Assembly: GCA_937897615.1 (NCBI GenBank)
Contig: CALCNO010000043.1
Location: 1 to 17,886, forward strand
Length of the DNA stretch: 17,886 nt
Direction: 5' to 3'
Source of the DNA: an uncultured Anaerolineaceae bacterium
GTDB taxonomy: Bacteria > Chloroflexota > Anaerolineae > Anaerolineales > Anaerolineaceae
The notes beneath the pieces are model-generated. The model was not told where the DNA came from. It saw only the letters and a program-made list of their open reading frames with translations, and did not search any database. The stretch's first letter is position 1; each line of letters opens with the position of its first letter. The position numbers were made by a program, and so were the translations under genes. Below are positions 6,149-14,414 of this stretch, one piece after another.

Positions 6149-8626
6149 ATGGACAATAACACAATGACATCGAAATCTGCCCAGAAAAATCTGCAAAGCT
6201 ACCTGATTTCCGGCGAATTCCACTATTTCAGAGTGCCGAAGGATCAATGGAAAGACCGGCTGCGCCTGGCAAAAGACCTCGGGATGAGATCCGTCAGCAT
6301 ATACATCCCGTGGAACTGGCATGAACCGGAAAAGGGAGCATTGGATTTTACCGGCAAGACAATCCCCGAGCGGGATCTGGTCGGCGCCCTCGAAGCGATT
6401 GCTTCGTGCGACCTTACCTGCATTTATCGTCCCGGTCCATTCATCACTGCAGAATGGCGCGATGGCGGCCTGCCAGCCTGGCTGTGGAAGCAACGTCCCG
6501 ATATCCTCAGCCTGAACGCACAAGGAAACCCCTCCAGCCTGCGCCGACCCTACCCGGCGATCACCTATCTCCACCCCTACTATTTGCAGGCTAGCAAGGA
6601 ATGGTTGAAAAACGCGCTGCAAGCAGCCGAAAAATACATGAGCCATCAAGGCGGGCCAATCATCAATGTGCAATTGGACGACGAGCCTTCCTACTGGCAT
6701 CATCTGCCAGATCCATTGGCAGCGGATTACAACCCGGTGCTGATCGAGACAAAAGAGAACGGATCGCCTTACAGCCGTTGGTTATTGAAGAAATACGGCA
6801 GCGTCGAAGGGGTCAGCAAAGCGCATGGGGCGCACTATTCCTCTCCGGCAGAGATGCAGCCGCCGCGCCGGGAGATGGTTGATCGGGGTGAACTAACGCT
6901 TTATTGCGACTGGTTCGATTTCAAGTTGGGAATGATCTATGAGTATTCGAAAGAGCTCTATCAAGTGACCCGGGATGCCGGGGGAGACGAAACTATTTCG
7001 ATGCTCTACCCTTACCTGCTTCCGCTTCAAGCACCCAAATTCAGGAGCTTAATGGAAGAAGACCACCTGGCGCTTGAATTGACCAACGAAGTATATATAA
7101 GTCTTTTTGGTTCGGGCGCGGTGTCTGAGCAAAAATACGGCCACGTGTGCATGGCACAAGAGTATTACCACATGTGGAGAGGCAAGAATGGGCCGGCGGT
7201 CACAATGGAAATTCAAGGCTCCAATGCCTCCTTCCTCACGCCGGGAGCCATCGAAGCCCTTTATGCCCTCAGCGTGGCACGCGGGATTAAGGGATTCAAT
7301 GTTTACATGCTGGTGGGCGGTAACAATCCCCGTGGTTACGAGAACCTTACCGGAACCGAATATGATCTCTGCGCTCCGATCAGTTCACAGGGAATCTTAC
7401 GCCCGCATGCCTCCAAAATTAAAAAGATGGCGCGTGTCATCAAAACCTGTGAGGACAAAATCCTTTCAGCCCAGCCGCTGCGCGACGCCTGGTGGGGTTG
7501 TTACAGCCCATACGAGACCGCGGCCCTGGTTGGCGGGAGCGGTGTGATGGCCGACGCCGGCGCGGCAGTCACCCGCATCATCAACAGCGGCGATCATGGA
7601 ACCTCGAACGAGAGTTCACTTCAAGCCCTGATGTACCTTTCCAATGTCAGTTTGGGCTGTCTCGACCTCGAAAAAGCCAGTGCGCAAGATTGGCAAAAGG
7701 TCAGCCAGTTATGGGTCTTCAGCCTGGACTTTATGTCTGCCGCCGTACAGCAGCGATTGGTTGATTTCGTGAAGGGGGGAGGCACACTCGTCATCCTGCC
7801 CCAACTGCCGCTGAAAGACGAGTACATGCAGGATTGTACAATTCTGGCAGACAATATCTTCGAGGGCATGCATCGCCCCATTTTCGAAGGGTTGTTCCCT
7901 GAATCCCCGCTGTTCGTTTCACAGGTATTTGGGATGCAAGGACAAAGCCTGGTGGTGCCCGGCAAGCCAACCCTGTTTGACCTGCCACAGCATGTAAAAC
8001 CTTTGGCGTTGGATCCCGAAAGCGGAAAACCCTGCGGATTTTGCCGCCCCGTTGGAAAGGGAAAAGTCATCGTCCTGGGCTTTCCGTTGCTTTACCTGCC
8101 AATGGCTTCTGCCTATCAAAAAGAGTTCATGCGAAGCCTGGTTTTACTGGGTGAAACAAAATTGAAATGCCGAAGCACCAACGAGCAGGTAGTTGCCACC
8201 CAGATGGCCGGGGGTGAAACAAGTTTCATCTGCGTATTGAACCCGATCGACCTACCCGCAACCACCAGGGTTGAATATTCACCGAACACCGGCCAGGACC
8301 GTGAAGTTTTTCCGCAAAACATTGCCGGCATTCACTTCTCCGATGAAGGCGCAGTTCTCCTTCCGATCAACTTACCGGTGAATTCAAAAACCACTTTGAT
8401 TTATTCCACCTGGGAAATAGTCGAATTCAGGCAATACAAGGATAAAACGGTTCTGGTCTTTGATACCCATCAATGCCAGCAAGGCGAACTGGCTTTTCGT
8501 GGTAAGGCGGGTTCAATTGACATCGAGGGTGCGGATTATGAACAAATAGACCCCGGCAACAAAGAAAAGGTGATCCTTGTTATGAAACCGTCCACGGAGG
8601 AAGTCCGGCTGACGATCCGGGAGTGA
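6149..8626 (+). CDS. GH35-family beta-galactosidase-like glycoside hydrolase
   Basis: Cytoplasmic glycosidase (825 aa) with a (beta/alpha)8 N-terminal domain. Residues 93-110 read YRPGPF then AEW then GGLPAWL, the GH35 signature of RPGPY-x-AEW-x-GGLPAWL. GGPIINVQLDDEPSYW (168-183) places the general acid at Glu179; GH35 enzymes usually read NEYG here, so this is a divergent member. VTMEIQG (351-357) places the nucleophile at Glu354. FNVYMLVGGNN (383-393) matches the GH35 N-YM-GGTN motif. The C-terminal half includes a Rossmann-like part (WVFSLDF, GGGTLVILP) as in GH42-type architectures. I chose ATG at 6149, two bases after the permease stop. No signal peptide, so the imported oligosaccharide is cleaved inside the cell. 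Substrate linkage is unknown; a terminal beta-galactose is the default expectation. Confidence 0.8.
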   Translation: MDNNTMTSKSAQKNLQSYLISGEFHYFRVPKDQWKDRLRLAKDLGMRSVSIYIPWNWHEPEKGALDFTGKTIPERDLVGALEAIASCDLTCIYRPGPFITAEWRDGGLPAWLWKQRPDILSLNAQGNPSSLRRPYPAITYLHPYYLQASKEWLKNALQAAEKYMSHQGGPIINVQLDDEPSYWHHLPDPLAADYNPVLIETKENGSPYSRWLLKKYGSVEGVSKAHGAHYSSPAEMQPPRREMVDRGELTLYCDWFDFKLGMIYEYSKELYQVTRDAGGDETISMLYPYLLPLQAPKFRSLMEEDHLALELTNEVYISLFGSGAVSEQKYGHVCMAQEYYHMWRGKNGPAVTMEIQGSNASFLTPGAIEALYALSVARGIKGFNVYMLVGGNNPRGYENLTGTEYDLCAPISSQGILRPHASKIKKMARVIKTCEDKILSAQPLRDAWWGCYSPYETAALVGGSGVMADAGAAVTRIINSGDHGTSNESSLQALMYLSNVSLGCLDLEKASAQDWQKVSQLWVFSLDFMSAAVQQRLVDFVKGGGTLVILPQLPLKDEYMQDCTILADNIFEGMHRPIFEGLFPESPLFVSQVFGMQGQSLVVPGKPTLFDLPQHVKPLALDPESGKPCGFCRPVGKGKVIVLGFPLLYLPMASAYQKEFMRSLVLLGETKLKCRSTNEQVVATQMAGGETSFICVLNPIDLPATTRVEYSPNTGQDREVFPQNIAGIHFSDEGAVLLPINLPVNSKTTLIYSTWEIVEFRQYKDKTVLVFDTHQCQQGELAFRGKAGSIDIEGADYEQIDPGNKEKVILVMKPSTEEVRLTIRE

Positions 8627-8732
8627 AACCTGCGTTCCGGGAAGGAAAACGGAATCCGGTTGCCGATTCATTTATCAGTAATTTGGGATAATAAAAGACT
8701 GTCAAGGAAACTATTTTTAGAATGGAAACGCC

Positions 8733-9500
8733 ATGAAACTTTCAAGTGTTGAAAGACAAAACCAGATCACGAGTTACCTGCAGCGTAATCCCCGGCTCAT
8801 CATCGAGGATATATGTAAAATCTTCGCTGTCAGTGAGGCAACCGCCCGCCGCGATCTTGAAGAATTGGCTGCCGCCGGAAGAATCCAGCGCATCCACGGC
8901 GGCGCCATTGCGGTGGAACACTCCGCACAGGAAGCCCCCATCCTGCATCGCCAAAGCGAACAAACGGAAGAGAAACAGAGGATCGGACAAGCGGCTGCAG
9001 CGTTGGTCAAGGAGAACGAAACCATTTTCCTCGGGTCAGGCACCACTGTTCTGGAAGTTGCCCGTGCCTTACGGGGAAGACAAAAACTAACGGTCATCAC
9101 CAACTCCTTGCCGGTGATCAATGTCCTTTCTACTGAAGCCGGGATTTCATTGATCGCCCTGGGGGGAATGCTCCGCGAAAGCGAATTGTCCTTCATCGGG
9201 CACATCACTGAACAGGCTCTGGCAGAAATCCGCGCCGACAAGGTCATCATCGGCACGCATAGCATCAATCTCGAACACGGGCTAACCCACGAATATTTGC
9301 CTGAAACCATGACGGATCGCGCTATTCTAAAATTGGGTTCAGAGATAATTGTTTTGGCAGACCACACCAAATTTGGACGCACTTCAACCGTACTTTTGGC
9401 AACCATCGACAAGATCAATACCATCGTCACCGGAAGTGCAACTTCTCCGGATTACATCAATGCATTGCAGGAGAAAGGCGTTACCGTAATCACGGCGTAA
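8733..9500 (+). CDS. DeoR-family sugar-responsive transcriptional repressor
   Basis: A 255-residue protein with the standard DeoR layout. The N-terminal winged helix-turn-helix (about residues 5-58) includes ICKIFAVSEATARRDLEEL and the wing motif RIHGGA. It is followed by a C-terminal sugar-phosphate sensor domain with GSGTT (101-105), ITNSL, ALGGMLRE and ADHTKFG, all typical of AgaR/LacR/GlpR. DeoR sensors usually respond to a phosphorylated intermediate of the pathway they control, here plausibly a tagatose or galactosamine phosphate. A 106-bp gap with a GATAAT box (8687-8692) separates it from the hydrolase gene and may hold a weak internal promoter. The tandem motifs at 2832-2860 are its most likely operator. 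Confidence 0.92.
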   Translation: MKLSSVERQNQITSYLQRNPRLIIEDICKIFAVSEATARRDLEELAAAGRIQRIHGGAIAVEHSAQEAPILHRQSEQTEEKQRIGQAAAALVKENETIFLGSGTTVLEVARALRGRQKLTVITNSLPVINVLSTEAGISLIALGGMLRESELSFIGHITEQALAEIRADKVIIGTHSINLEHGLTHEYLPETMTDRAILKLGSEIIVLADHTKFGRTSTVLLATIDKINTIVTGSATSPDYINALQEKGVTVITA

Positions 9501-9583
9501 CGCGTTCTTTGAACGAATAACTCGAGCAGTACCGTGCTTCATTACATCTGGTCGGCAAAAAAATCTACCGTTAAGGATCAGGA

Positions 9584-10612
9584 ATGGAAAAAGGACATTA
9601 CACAAAGCAGGAAATATACTCACAACCGCAAGCCTGGCAGGAAGCGCTGAAGGTGATCAAAAATGCCAGCCGGGAGATCAGCGATATCCAGGCGCGTCTT
9701 TCTTTCCAGCAAGTCATTTTTACCGGCTGCGGATCCACATATTACCTGGCACTGGCAGCAGCGGCGATAAACCAAAAGATCACCGGCCTGCAATCCAGGG
9801 CTTTTCCTGCGTCCGAGCTATGGTTAAATCCTGAATCCTCCTATTCCGATACCCCCACCCTGCTGGTGGCCGTATCACGCTCAGGAGAGACCACCGAGAC
9901 ATTGCATGCGTGCAAGTATCACCTCGAAAAATCACACGGGCCGTTGCTTACACTTTCCTGTTACGCGGAGATGCCTTTGGCCGGGTTAGGATCGACAAAC
10001 CTGGTATTTCCATCGGGACAGGAAAAATCCATCGCGCAAACGCGCGCCTTTTCCACCCTCTTTCTGGCGGCGGTTGCCATCAGCTGCATGTGGGCCAAAC
10101 GCGTAGATCTGATGGAAGCACTTAATCGCCTGCCCGAGGCAGGGTCGAGATTGATCGGAGCCTATTCGGGTCTGGCAGCAGAGTTGGGCAGAAACATGGA
10201 TACTGACCGTTTCTACTGGCTGGGTTCGGGAAGCAGGTACGGCCTGGCGAGTGAATTAAGCCTGAAAATGAAAGAAATGAGCCTGAGCCACAGCGAACCC
10301 TTCCATTTTATGGAATTCCGCCATGGCCCGATCAGCATGGTGAACCCATCCACGCTGGTGGTTGGGCTTACTTCGGCAAAAAATGAATCCAACGAGCATC
10401 AGGTGCTGCAGGATATCCGCCATTTGGGCGGAAAGACGGTGGACCTCTCTGAACACGGGGCAACCGTGGAATTCAATTCCGGATTGGATGAATCCATCCG
10501 GGATGTCCTTTACCTTCCCTTCGGCCAAATCCTCGCCTTCGAACGTTCAATTGCCAAAGGATTTGAACCCGACAAACCCAATAACCTGAACGCTGTCGTC
10601 AAATTGGGATGA
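9584..10612 (+). CDS. agaS: SIS-domain sugar-phosphate isomerase/deaminase, AgaS-like
   Basis: A 342-residue double-SIS protein related to the isomerase half of GlmS. The first SIS domain carries TGCGSTYY (47-54) and SRSGETTE (98-105), which bind the sugar phosphate. The second carries GSGSRYGLASE (214-224) and EFRHGP (244-249), whose Glu and His are catalytic in this family. AgaS converts galactosamine-6-phosphate to tagatose-6-phosphate plus ammonia. That product would feed the kinase and aldolase encoded next. Fructosamine deglycases (FrlB) and glucosamine-6-phosphate deaminases of the same fold are alternatives the sequence alone cannot exclude; the neighbours favour the galactosamine/tagatose route. 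Start chosen at ATG 9584, with AAGGA at 9573-9577. Confidence 0.75.
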   Translation: MEKGHYTKQEIYSQPQAWQEALKVIKNASREISDIQARLSFQQVIFTGCGSTYYLALAAAAINQKITGLQSRAFPASELWLNPESSYSDTPTLLVAVSRSGETTETLHACKYHLEKSHGPLLTLSCYAEMPLAGLGSTNLVFPSGQEKSIAQTRAFSTLFLAAVAISCMWAKRVDLMEALNRLPEAGSRLIGAYSGLAAELGRNMDTDRFYWLGSGSRYGLASELSLKMKEMSLSHSEPFHFMEFRHGPISMVNPSTLVVGLTSAKNESNEHQVLQDIRHLGGKTVDLSEHGATVEFNSGLDESIRDVLYLPFGQILAFERSIAKGFEPDKPNNLNAVVKLG

Positions 10613-10634
10613 ACTGTTTGACTGTAGAGGTGAA

Positions 10635-11591
10635 ATGAAAGAAATTTCAATTGGCAAATATCGCGGGCTGCAAAGGATCGCTTCTGAAAGGGGAACGATC
10701 ACGACTCTCGCCCTGGACCACCGGCAGAATCTACGCAAATCCAACCCTGAATTTATGGATGACCAGAAACTCTCCGAGTTCAAAATTGAGGTTGCATCCA
10801 TCCTCAACCGCGAAGCGACGTCTGTTTTGCTAGACCCCGAGGTATCAGCCGCCCAGGCAATTGCCAAAGGCGCGATCCTGCGCCAAACCGGATTGGTAAT
10901 TGCACTTGAGTCGACCGGCTATACCGGCGATGCCCACGCCCGCCATGCTCAAATCATCCCCGGCTGGTCGGTGGCAAAAGCCAAACAAATGGGAGCGGAT
11001 GCTGTCAAACTGCTCGTGTATTACCACCCCAAGTCAAGCACAGCCAACGAAGTCGAGGAGTTCGTGAGGCGCATCGCCCAGGAATGCCAGGCCTCTGATG
11101 TGGCATTGATGCTCGAACCTTTATCATATTCGCTGGATGAAAAAGCAAAACTATCCTCCGCTGAAAAACGCTTCGTAGTGGTGGAAACCGCGCGAAGGTT
11201 GAGTCCGCTGGGGATCGACCTGTTGAAAGCCGAGTTCCCATTGGCCGTTGACGACCCCGATTCCAGTAACTGGCAAAGTGCTTGCGCGGAAATTTCCGCC
11301 GCCTGCGTCACGCCGTGGATCCTGCTTTCTGCAGCTGTGGACTTTGAGACCTACTTGCGCCAGGTTGACGTTGCCTGCCAATCAGGAGCGTCAGGCATCG
11401 CAGTTGGACGTGCAGTATGGCAGGAAGCGGTAGGAATGCAGCCTCAGAACCGACCTACCTTCTTGAACGGTGTTGCCTGCGAAAGACTGGCTCGATTAAA
11501 TGCACTTTGCACGGCGCTGGCAAAACCCTATATGGATTTTTATTCGTCCAGCGCCCCTCTGGACTGGTACAAAGGATATTCGACACCATGA
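10635..11591 (+). CDS. lacD: Class I tagatose-1,6-bisphosphate aldolase, LacD-like
   Basis: A 318-residue TIM-barrel aldolase of the LacD/YihT group. It cleaves a ketose bisphosphate into dihydroxyacetone phosphate and an aldehyde through a Schiff base. Conserved landmarks are LALDHR (25-30), GADAVKLLVYYHP with Lys125, EPLSY (161-165) and LLKAEFPL, where Lys198 is the probable Schiff-base lysine. In LacD the product pair is dihydroxyacetone phosphate and glyceraldehyde-3-phosphate. The sulfofructose-phosphate aldolase YihT is a close relative, but the GH35 hydrolase and AgaS-like isomerase make a tagatose pathway likelier than sulfoglycolysis. GAGGTG precedes the ATG. The stop overlaps the kinase start in ATGA, so the two are translationally coupled. 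Confidence 0.82.
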   Translation: MKEISIGKYRGLQRIASERGTITTLALDHRQNLRKSNPEFMDDQKLSEFKIEVASILNREATSVLLDPEVSAAQAIAKGAILRQTGLVIALESTGYTGDAHARHAQIIPGWSVAKAKQMGADAVKLLVYYHPKSSTANEVEEFVRRIAQECQASDVALMLEPLSYSLDEKAKLSSAEKRFVVVETARRLSPLGIDLLKAEFPLAVDDPDSSNWQSACAEISAACVTPWILLSAAVDFETYLRQVDVACQSGASGIAVGRAVWQEAVGMQPQNRPTFLNGVACERLARLNALCTALAKPYMDFYSSSAPLDWYKGYSTP

Positions 11592-12505
11592 AAGAGTTCG
11601 ATGTGTTGGTGGCCGGAGAGATCAATCCAGACCTGATCTTGAGTGGCAATGTCGAACCAAGATTCGGTCAAGCTGAAAAGATCATCGAATCAGCTGAACT
11701 GACCATCGGGTCGTCTTCGGTAATCTTCGCCTGCGGAGCTGCCCGATTGGGTTTGCGCGTGGCCTTTATCGGCAAGTGCGGGAAGGATATCTTTGGCGAT
11801 TTCATGCTCGAAGAAATGAAAGCCCACAATATCAACGTGGAGAACGTGATCGTCGATAAAAAAGGGCAGACCGGCCTGAGTGTGATCCTCAACCGGGGTC
11901 AGGATCGGGCCATCCTGACCCAACCCGGGCTGATCTCCTCGTTGAGTGCAAATGAGATTCCCGACGCTCTGCTTGAAAAATGCAGGCATTTGCACGTGGC
12001 AGCCTACTTCCTGCAGACTGCCCTTCAACCGGGCCTCAGTCGCCTTTTCTCCAAAGCCCATTCATTGGGCCTGACTACTTCACTCGATACCAACTATGAT
12101 CCAACTGAAAAGTGGGCGGGGTTGGATGAACTTTTGAACGTCACCGATATCTTTCTACCCAATGAGGCCGAAGCCTGTTCGATCACCGCTTTGAGGAATG
12201 TCAGGGAGGCAGGAGACAAAATTGCAAGGCTGGCCAAAATCGTGGCCATCAAACGAGGAGCTGAAGGTGCAATTGCGATCTGTGCCGGCGAAGTTTCCAA
12301 ATTGCCTTCCCAGCCTGTCCAGGTGATCGATACCGTTGGCGCAGGAGACAGTTTCGATGCCGGTTTTGTCTTTGGTTACCTTCAAGGCTGGCCGCTGAAA
12401 AAAACGCTCAAAGCCGCTATCTTTTGCGGGAGTGCGTCTACCTGCGGGGTCGGCGGCACGTCCACCCAGGCCAGTCTCGCCGAGGTCATGCGTGAATTAT
12501 CTTGA
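11588..12505 (+). CDS. PfkB-family sugar kinase, probable tagatose-6-phosphate kinase
   Basis: A 305-residue ribokinase-fold kinase. The N-terminal part has the glycine-rich signature SSSVIFACGAARLG followed by VAFIGKCGKDIFG, and the C-terminal signature is DTVGAGDSFDAGF with catalytic Asp254. In context it would phosphorylate tagatose-6-phosphate at C1 to give the aldolase substrate. PfkB members vary widely in substrate (fructose-1-P, ribose, nucleosides, tagatose-6-P), so the substrate is inferred from position. I chose ATG at 11588, overlapping the aldolase stop by four bases; longer in-frame starts would run into the aldolase gene and add an unrelated sequence. Its 3' end overlaps the next gene by 14 bases. 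Confidence 0.82.
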   Translation: MKEFDVLVAGEINPDLILSGNVEPRFGQAEKIIESAELTIGSSSVIFACGAARLGLRVAFIGKCGKDIFGDFMLEEMKAHNINVENVIVDKKGQTGLSVILNRGQDRAILTQPGLISSLSANEIPDALLEKCRHLHVAAYFLQTALQPGLSRLFSKAHSLGLTTSLDTNYDPTEKWAGLDELLNVTDIFLPNEAEACSITALRNVREAGDKIARLAKIVAIKRGAEGAIAICAGEVSKLPSQPVQVIDTVGAGDSFDAGFVFGYLQGWPLKKTLKAAIFCGSASTCGVGGTSTQASLAEVMRELS

Positions 12506-13772
12506 TTACATCGTCTCTTCGCAGAAGTTTGGCGAATTGATCGGGATCCCTTCGATCTGTTCCGCCCATCCTTACGTATTGGAAGCCGAACTCAACCTGA
12601 ACTCCAACCACAGGCACATTGTATTGATCGAAGCCACCTGCAACCAGGTAAACCAATTCGGCGGTTACACAAAAATGAAACCCGCCGATTTCAGAAACCA
12701 TATCTATGAAGTCGCCGACCGGTTGGGATTTCCAAAACAGAACATCCTGCTGGGAGGAGACCATCTGGGCCCGCTGGTCTGGGCCCGGGAATCTGCTGCC
12801 TCCGCAATGGCAAAAGCAAAAGAGATGGTAGGCCTGTTTGTAAGCAACGGATTCGGGAAAATCCATCTGGATTGCTCGATGCCCTGTGCCGACGACCACG
12901 AACTCTCCCAGATCGAGATCGCAAACCGCACCGCGGAATTAGCTACAGTGGCAGAAAAAGCAGCCGCAGACCTTGCCCTGGATCATGACCATCTGCCGCG
13001 TTATGTAATAGGCAGCGAAGTTCCCACTCCGGGCGGGAGTGAAGCCGGGGAACATGAGTTAAAAGTAACCAAGGTGGAATCCATTGCCGAGACGCTGGCT
13101 TTGACCCAAAAAGCCTTTATCGCACGCGGGCTAGAAGCTGCCTGGCAAAGAGTAATCGCCCTGGTCGTGCAACCTGGTGTCGAATTTGGCGACGAAATGG
13201 TTCATGTATACAACAGGGAGAAGGCAGGGGAACTTACGAAATACAATGAAACCCTGCACGGTATGGTCTACGAAGCACATTCAACAGACTATCAATCCAG
13301 GCAATCGTTGAGGTTCCTGGTGGAGGATCACTTTGCCATTCTCAAGGTTGGGCCGGCATTGACCTTTGCCTTCCGCGAAGCTGCCTTTGCGCTGGCAGAA
13401 ATAGAAGAAAAGATCATCGAGACTGCCCCCTCTCATCTGCGTGCAGTTCTAGAATCAACCATGCTGGAGAACCCTGCTGAATGGCAAAAACATTACAGCG
13501 GAACAAATAACCAACAAAAAGTCGCCCTGGCCTTCAGTTTCAGTGACCGTATTCGATATTATTGGAACTACCCTGCTGTGAAATTGGCTTTTGAGCGATT
13601 AATGCAAAATCTATCAAATCTGGCCCTCCCATTATCGTTGGTCAGCCAATATTTTCCACGCCAATACGAGAATATTCGCAATGGAACCATCCAGAACGAT
13701 GCCAAAAAAATCCTCATAAGCCATATCAGTGAAGTGTTGGATCATTATCAATACGCTTGCGCGCGGAACTGA
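12492..13772 (+). CDS. gatZ: GatZ/KbaZ-like tagatose-bisphosphate aldolase-associated protein
   Basis: A 426-residue TIM-barrel protein of the GatZ/KbaZ/AgaZ family. The signatures IEATCNQVNQFGGYT (46-60) and LLGGDHLGP (86-94) are diagnostic. In enteric bacteria the family is described as the chaperone-like subunit of the class II aldolases GatY/KbaY, in galactitol and N-acetylgalactosamine catabolism. No class II GatY/KbaY gene lies in this operon, which instead encodes a class I LacD-like aldolase. A GatY partner elsewhere or an independent catalytic role must be considered. I chose GTG at 12492, with GAGGT at 12482-12486; the length then matches the family. It overlaps the kinase gene by 14 bases and is the last gene of the operon. 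Confidence 0.85.
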   Translation: MNYLDYIVSSQKFGELIGIPSICSAHPYVLEAELNLNSNHRHIVLIEATCNQVNQFGGYTKMKPADFRNHIYEVADRLGFPKQNILLGGDHLGPLVWARESAASAMAKAKEMVGLFVSNGFGKIHLDCSMPCADDHELSQIEIANRTAELATVAEKAAADLALDHDHLPRYVIGSEVPTPGGSEAGEHELKVTKVESIAETLALTQKAFIARGLEAAWQRVIALVVQPGVEFGDEMVHVYNREKAGELTKYNETLHGMVYEAHSTDYQSRQSLRFLVEDHFAILKVGPALTFAFREAAFALAEIEEKIIETAPSHLRAVLESTMLENPAEWQKHYSGTNNQQKVALAFSFSDRIRYYWNYPAVKLAFERLMQNLSNLALPLSLVSQYFPRQYENIRNGTIQNDAKKILISHISEVLDHYQYACARN

Positions 13773-14061
13773 TTGATTGGGAACTCTTACTAAAACTGGT
13801 CTGAGCGATAACCCTGTAACAACCGATTTTTATTACAGATTTACCCACCTATTGGCCGTTTCTCTTAGGTTCTTCTCGGTGTGGGGAATATGCTCACGGT
13901 GGATAAAATCATCATCACGTGTTCGACAAAGAATGTTCGTTCGGCACCTCTTAATCACTGGGTTCAGGGCTCAGTCAGAATTTAATTCTTATGAATAACT
14001 CTATTGTTAGAGGAAAAAGTTTTCTAAATTCTCTCAGATCGTTATTTCCACAAGGTGTTTT
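13773..14061. other. Gene-free stretch after the sugar operon
   Basis: No supported gene on either strand. A short open frame at 13777-13998 lacks a ribosome site and resembles nothing I know. CTGTAA (13814-13819) and TTACAG (13833-13838) could form a weak hairpin but no T-run follows. The first convincing terminator for the operon is in repeat copy C. No full attC-like site is evident. Confidence 0.5.
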
Positions 14062-14199
14062 TGACCTATAACTACAAGTTCCGACCGGTTTCGAAATAGA
14101 CGACGAGAACAAATGGACAAACCGCCCTCCATCTCTGGAGGGCGGTTTTTGATTACAAAGGCAACTGTGGCAGGTAGGATATAAGAATAGTGGGTGAAA
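14062..14199 (+). repeat. Terminator-promoter repeat, copy C
   Basis: Starts with GACCTATAACTACAAG and TTCCGACCGGT (compare TTCCGTCCGGT in copy B). It continues with the strongest hairpin of the family and a T-run, then GGATATAAGAATA and GTGGGTGAAA (14190-14199), which is nearly the same as GTGGGGTGAAA in copy A. It lies between the sugar operon and the first methyltransferase gene. With copy B it flanks the operon in direct orientation. Confidence 0.7.
14120..14150 (+). terminator. Strong intrinsic terminator in repeat copy C
   Basis: A perfect 12-bp stem AACCGCCCTCCA / TGGAGGGCGGTT with loop TCTC, ending in five T residues. Best terminator of the sugar operon. Confidence 0.85.
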
Positions 14200-14209
14200 G
14201 TTTGCAAAG

Positions 14210-14227
14210 GCTTCTTCAGCAAGAAGC
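14210..14227 (+). promoter_or_regulatory. Hairpin in the methyltransferase leader
   Basis: GCTTCTT and AAGAAGC pair around loop CAGC. The stem can extend outward through CAAA (14205-14208) with TTTTG past one mismatch. It lies between the repeat C promoter region and a second promoter-like pair, so it could attenuate transcripts starting in the repeat. Confidence 0.4.
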
Positions 14228-14230
14228 ATT

Positions 14231-14259
14231 TTGCTATTCATATATTTATGACCTATAAT
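14231..14259 (+). promoter_or_regulatory. Promoter-like pair upstream of the first methyltransferase
   Basis: TTGCTA (14231-14236), a 17-bp spacer and a perfect TATAAT (14254-14259). A second TATAAT at 14275-14280 lacks a well-placed -35. Likely the main promoter of the gene at 14415. Confidence 0.5.
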
Positions 14260-14414
14260 GTAATAATTGATATGTATAATCTGTTGTTTGGCCAATCGTC
14301 TATATAGGAGGCCATTCCGGGTTTATACAAACAGATGCCGAAAACATAGTCAAGCAGTTTACTCTATCAATTAATTATTAACCAAAACATCAATTTTCAT
14401 AAGGAGTAACCTTT

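Noticed and set aside
5467..6162. Long minus-strand open frame opposite the second permease
   Set aside because: Composition is unlike a protein core, with many Gln, His and Lys residues mirroring hydrophobic codons of the permease; it is a shadow frame.
8774..9430. Minus-strand open frame opposite the DeoR gene
   Set aside because: The + strand frame has full DeoR motifs; the opposite frame shows none.
10635..12505. Sulfoglycolysis (YihT/YihV-like) reading of the aldolase and kinase pair
   Set aside because: The families overlap, but there is no sulfoquinovosidase or sulfolactaldehyde reductase, and the GH35, AgaS-like and GatZ-like genes fit a galactose or galactosamine route better.
13777..13998. 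73-codon + strand open frame after the GatZ-like gene
   Set aside because: It starts four bases after the GatZ stop but lacks a ribosome site, and its sequence suggests no fold or family.
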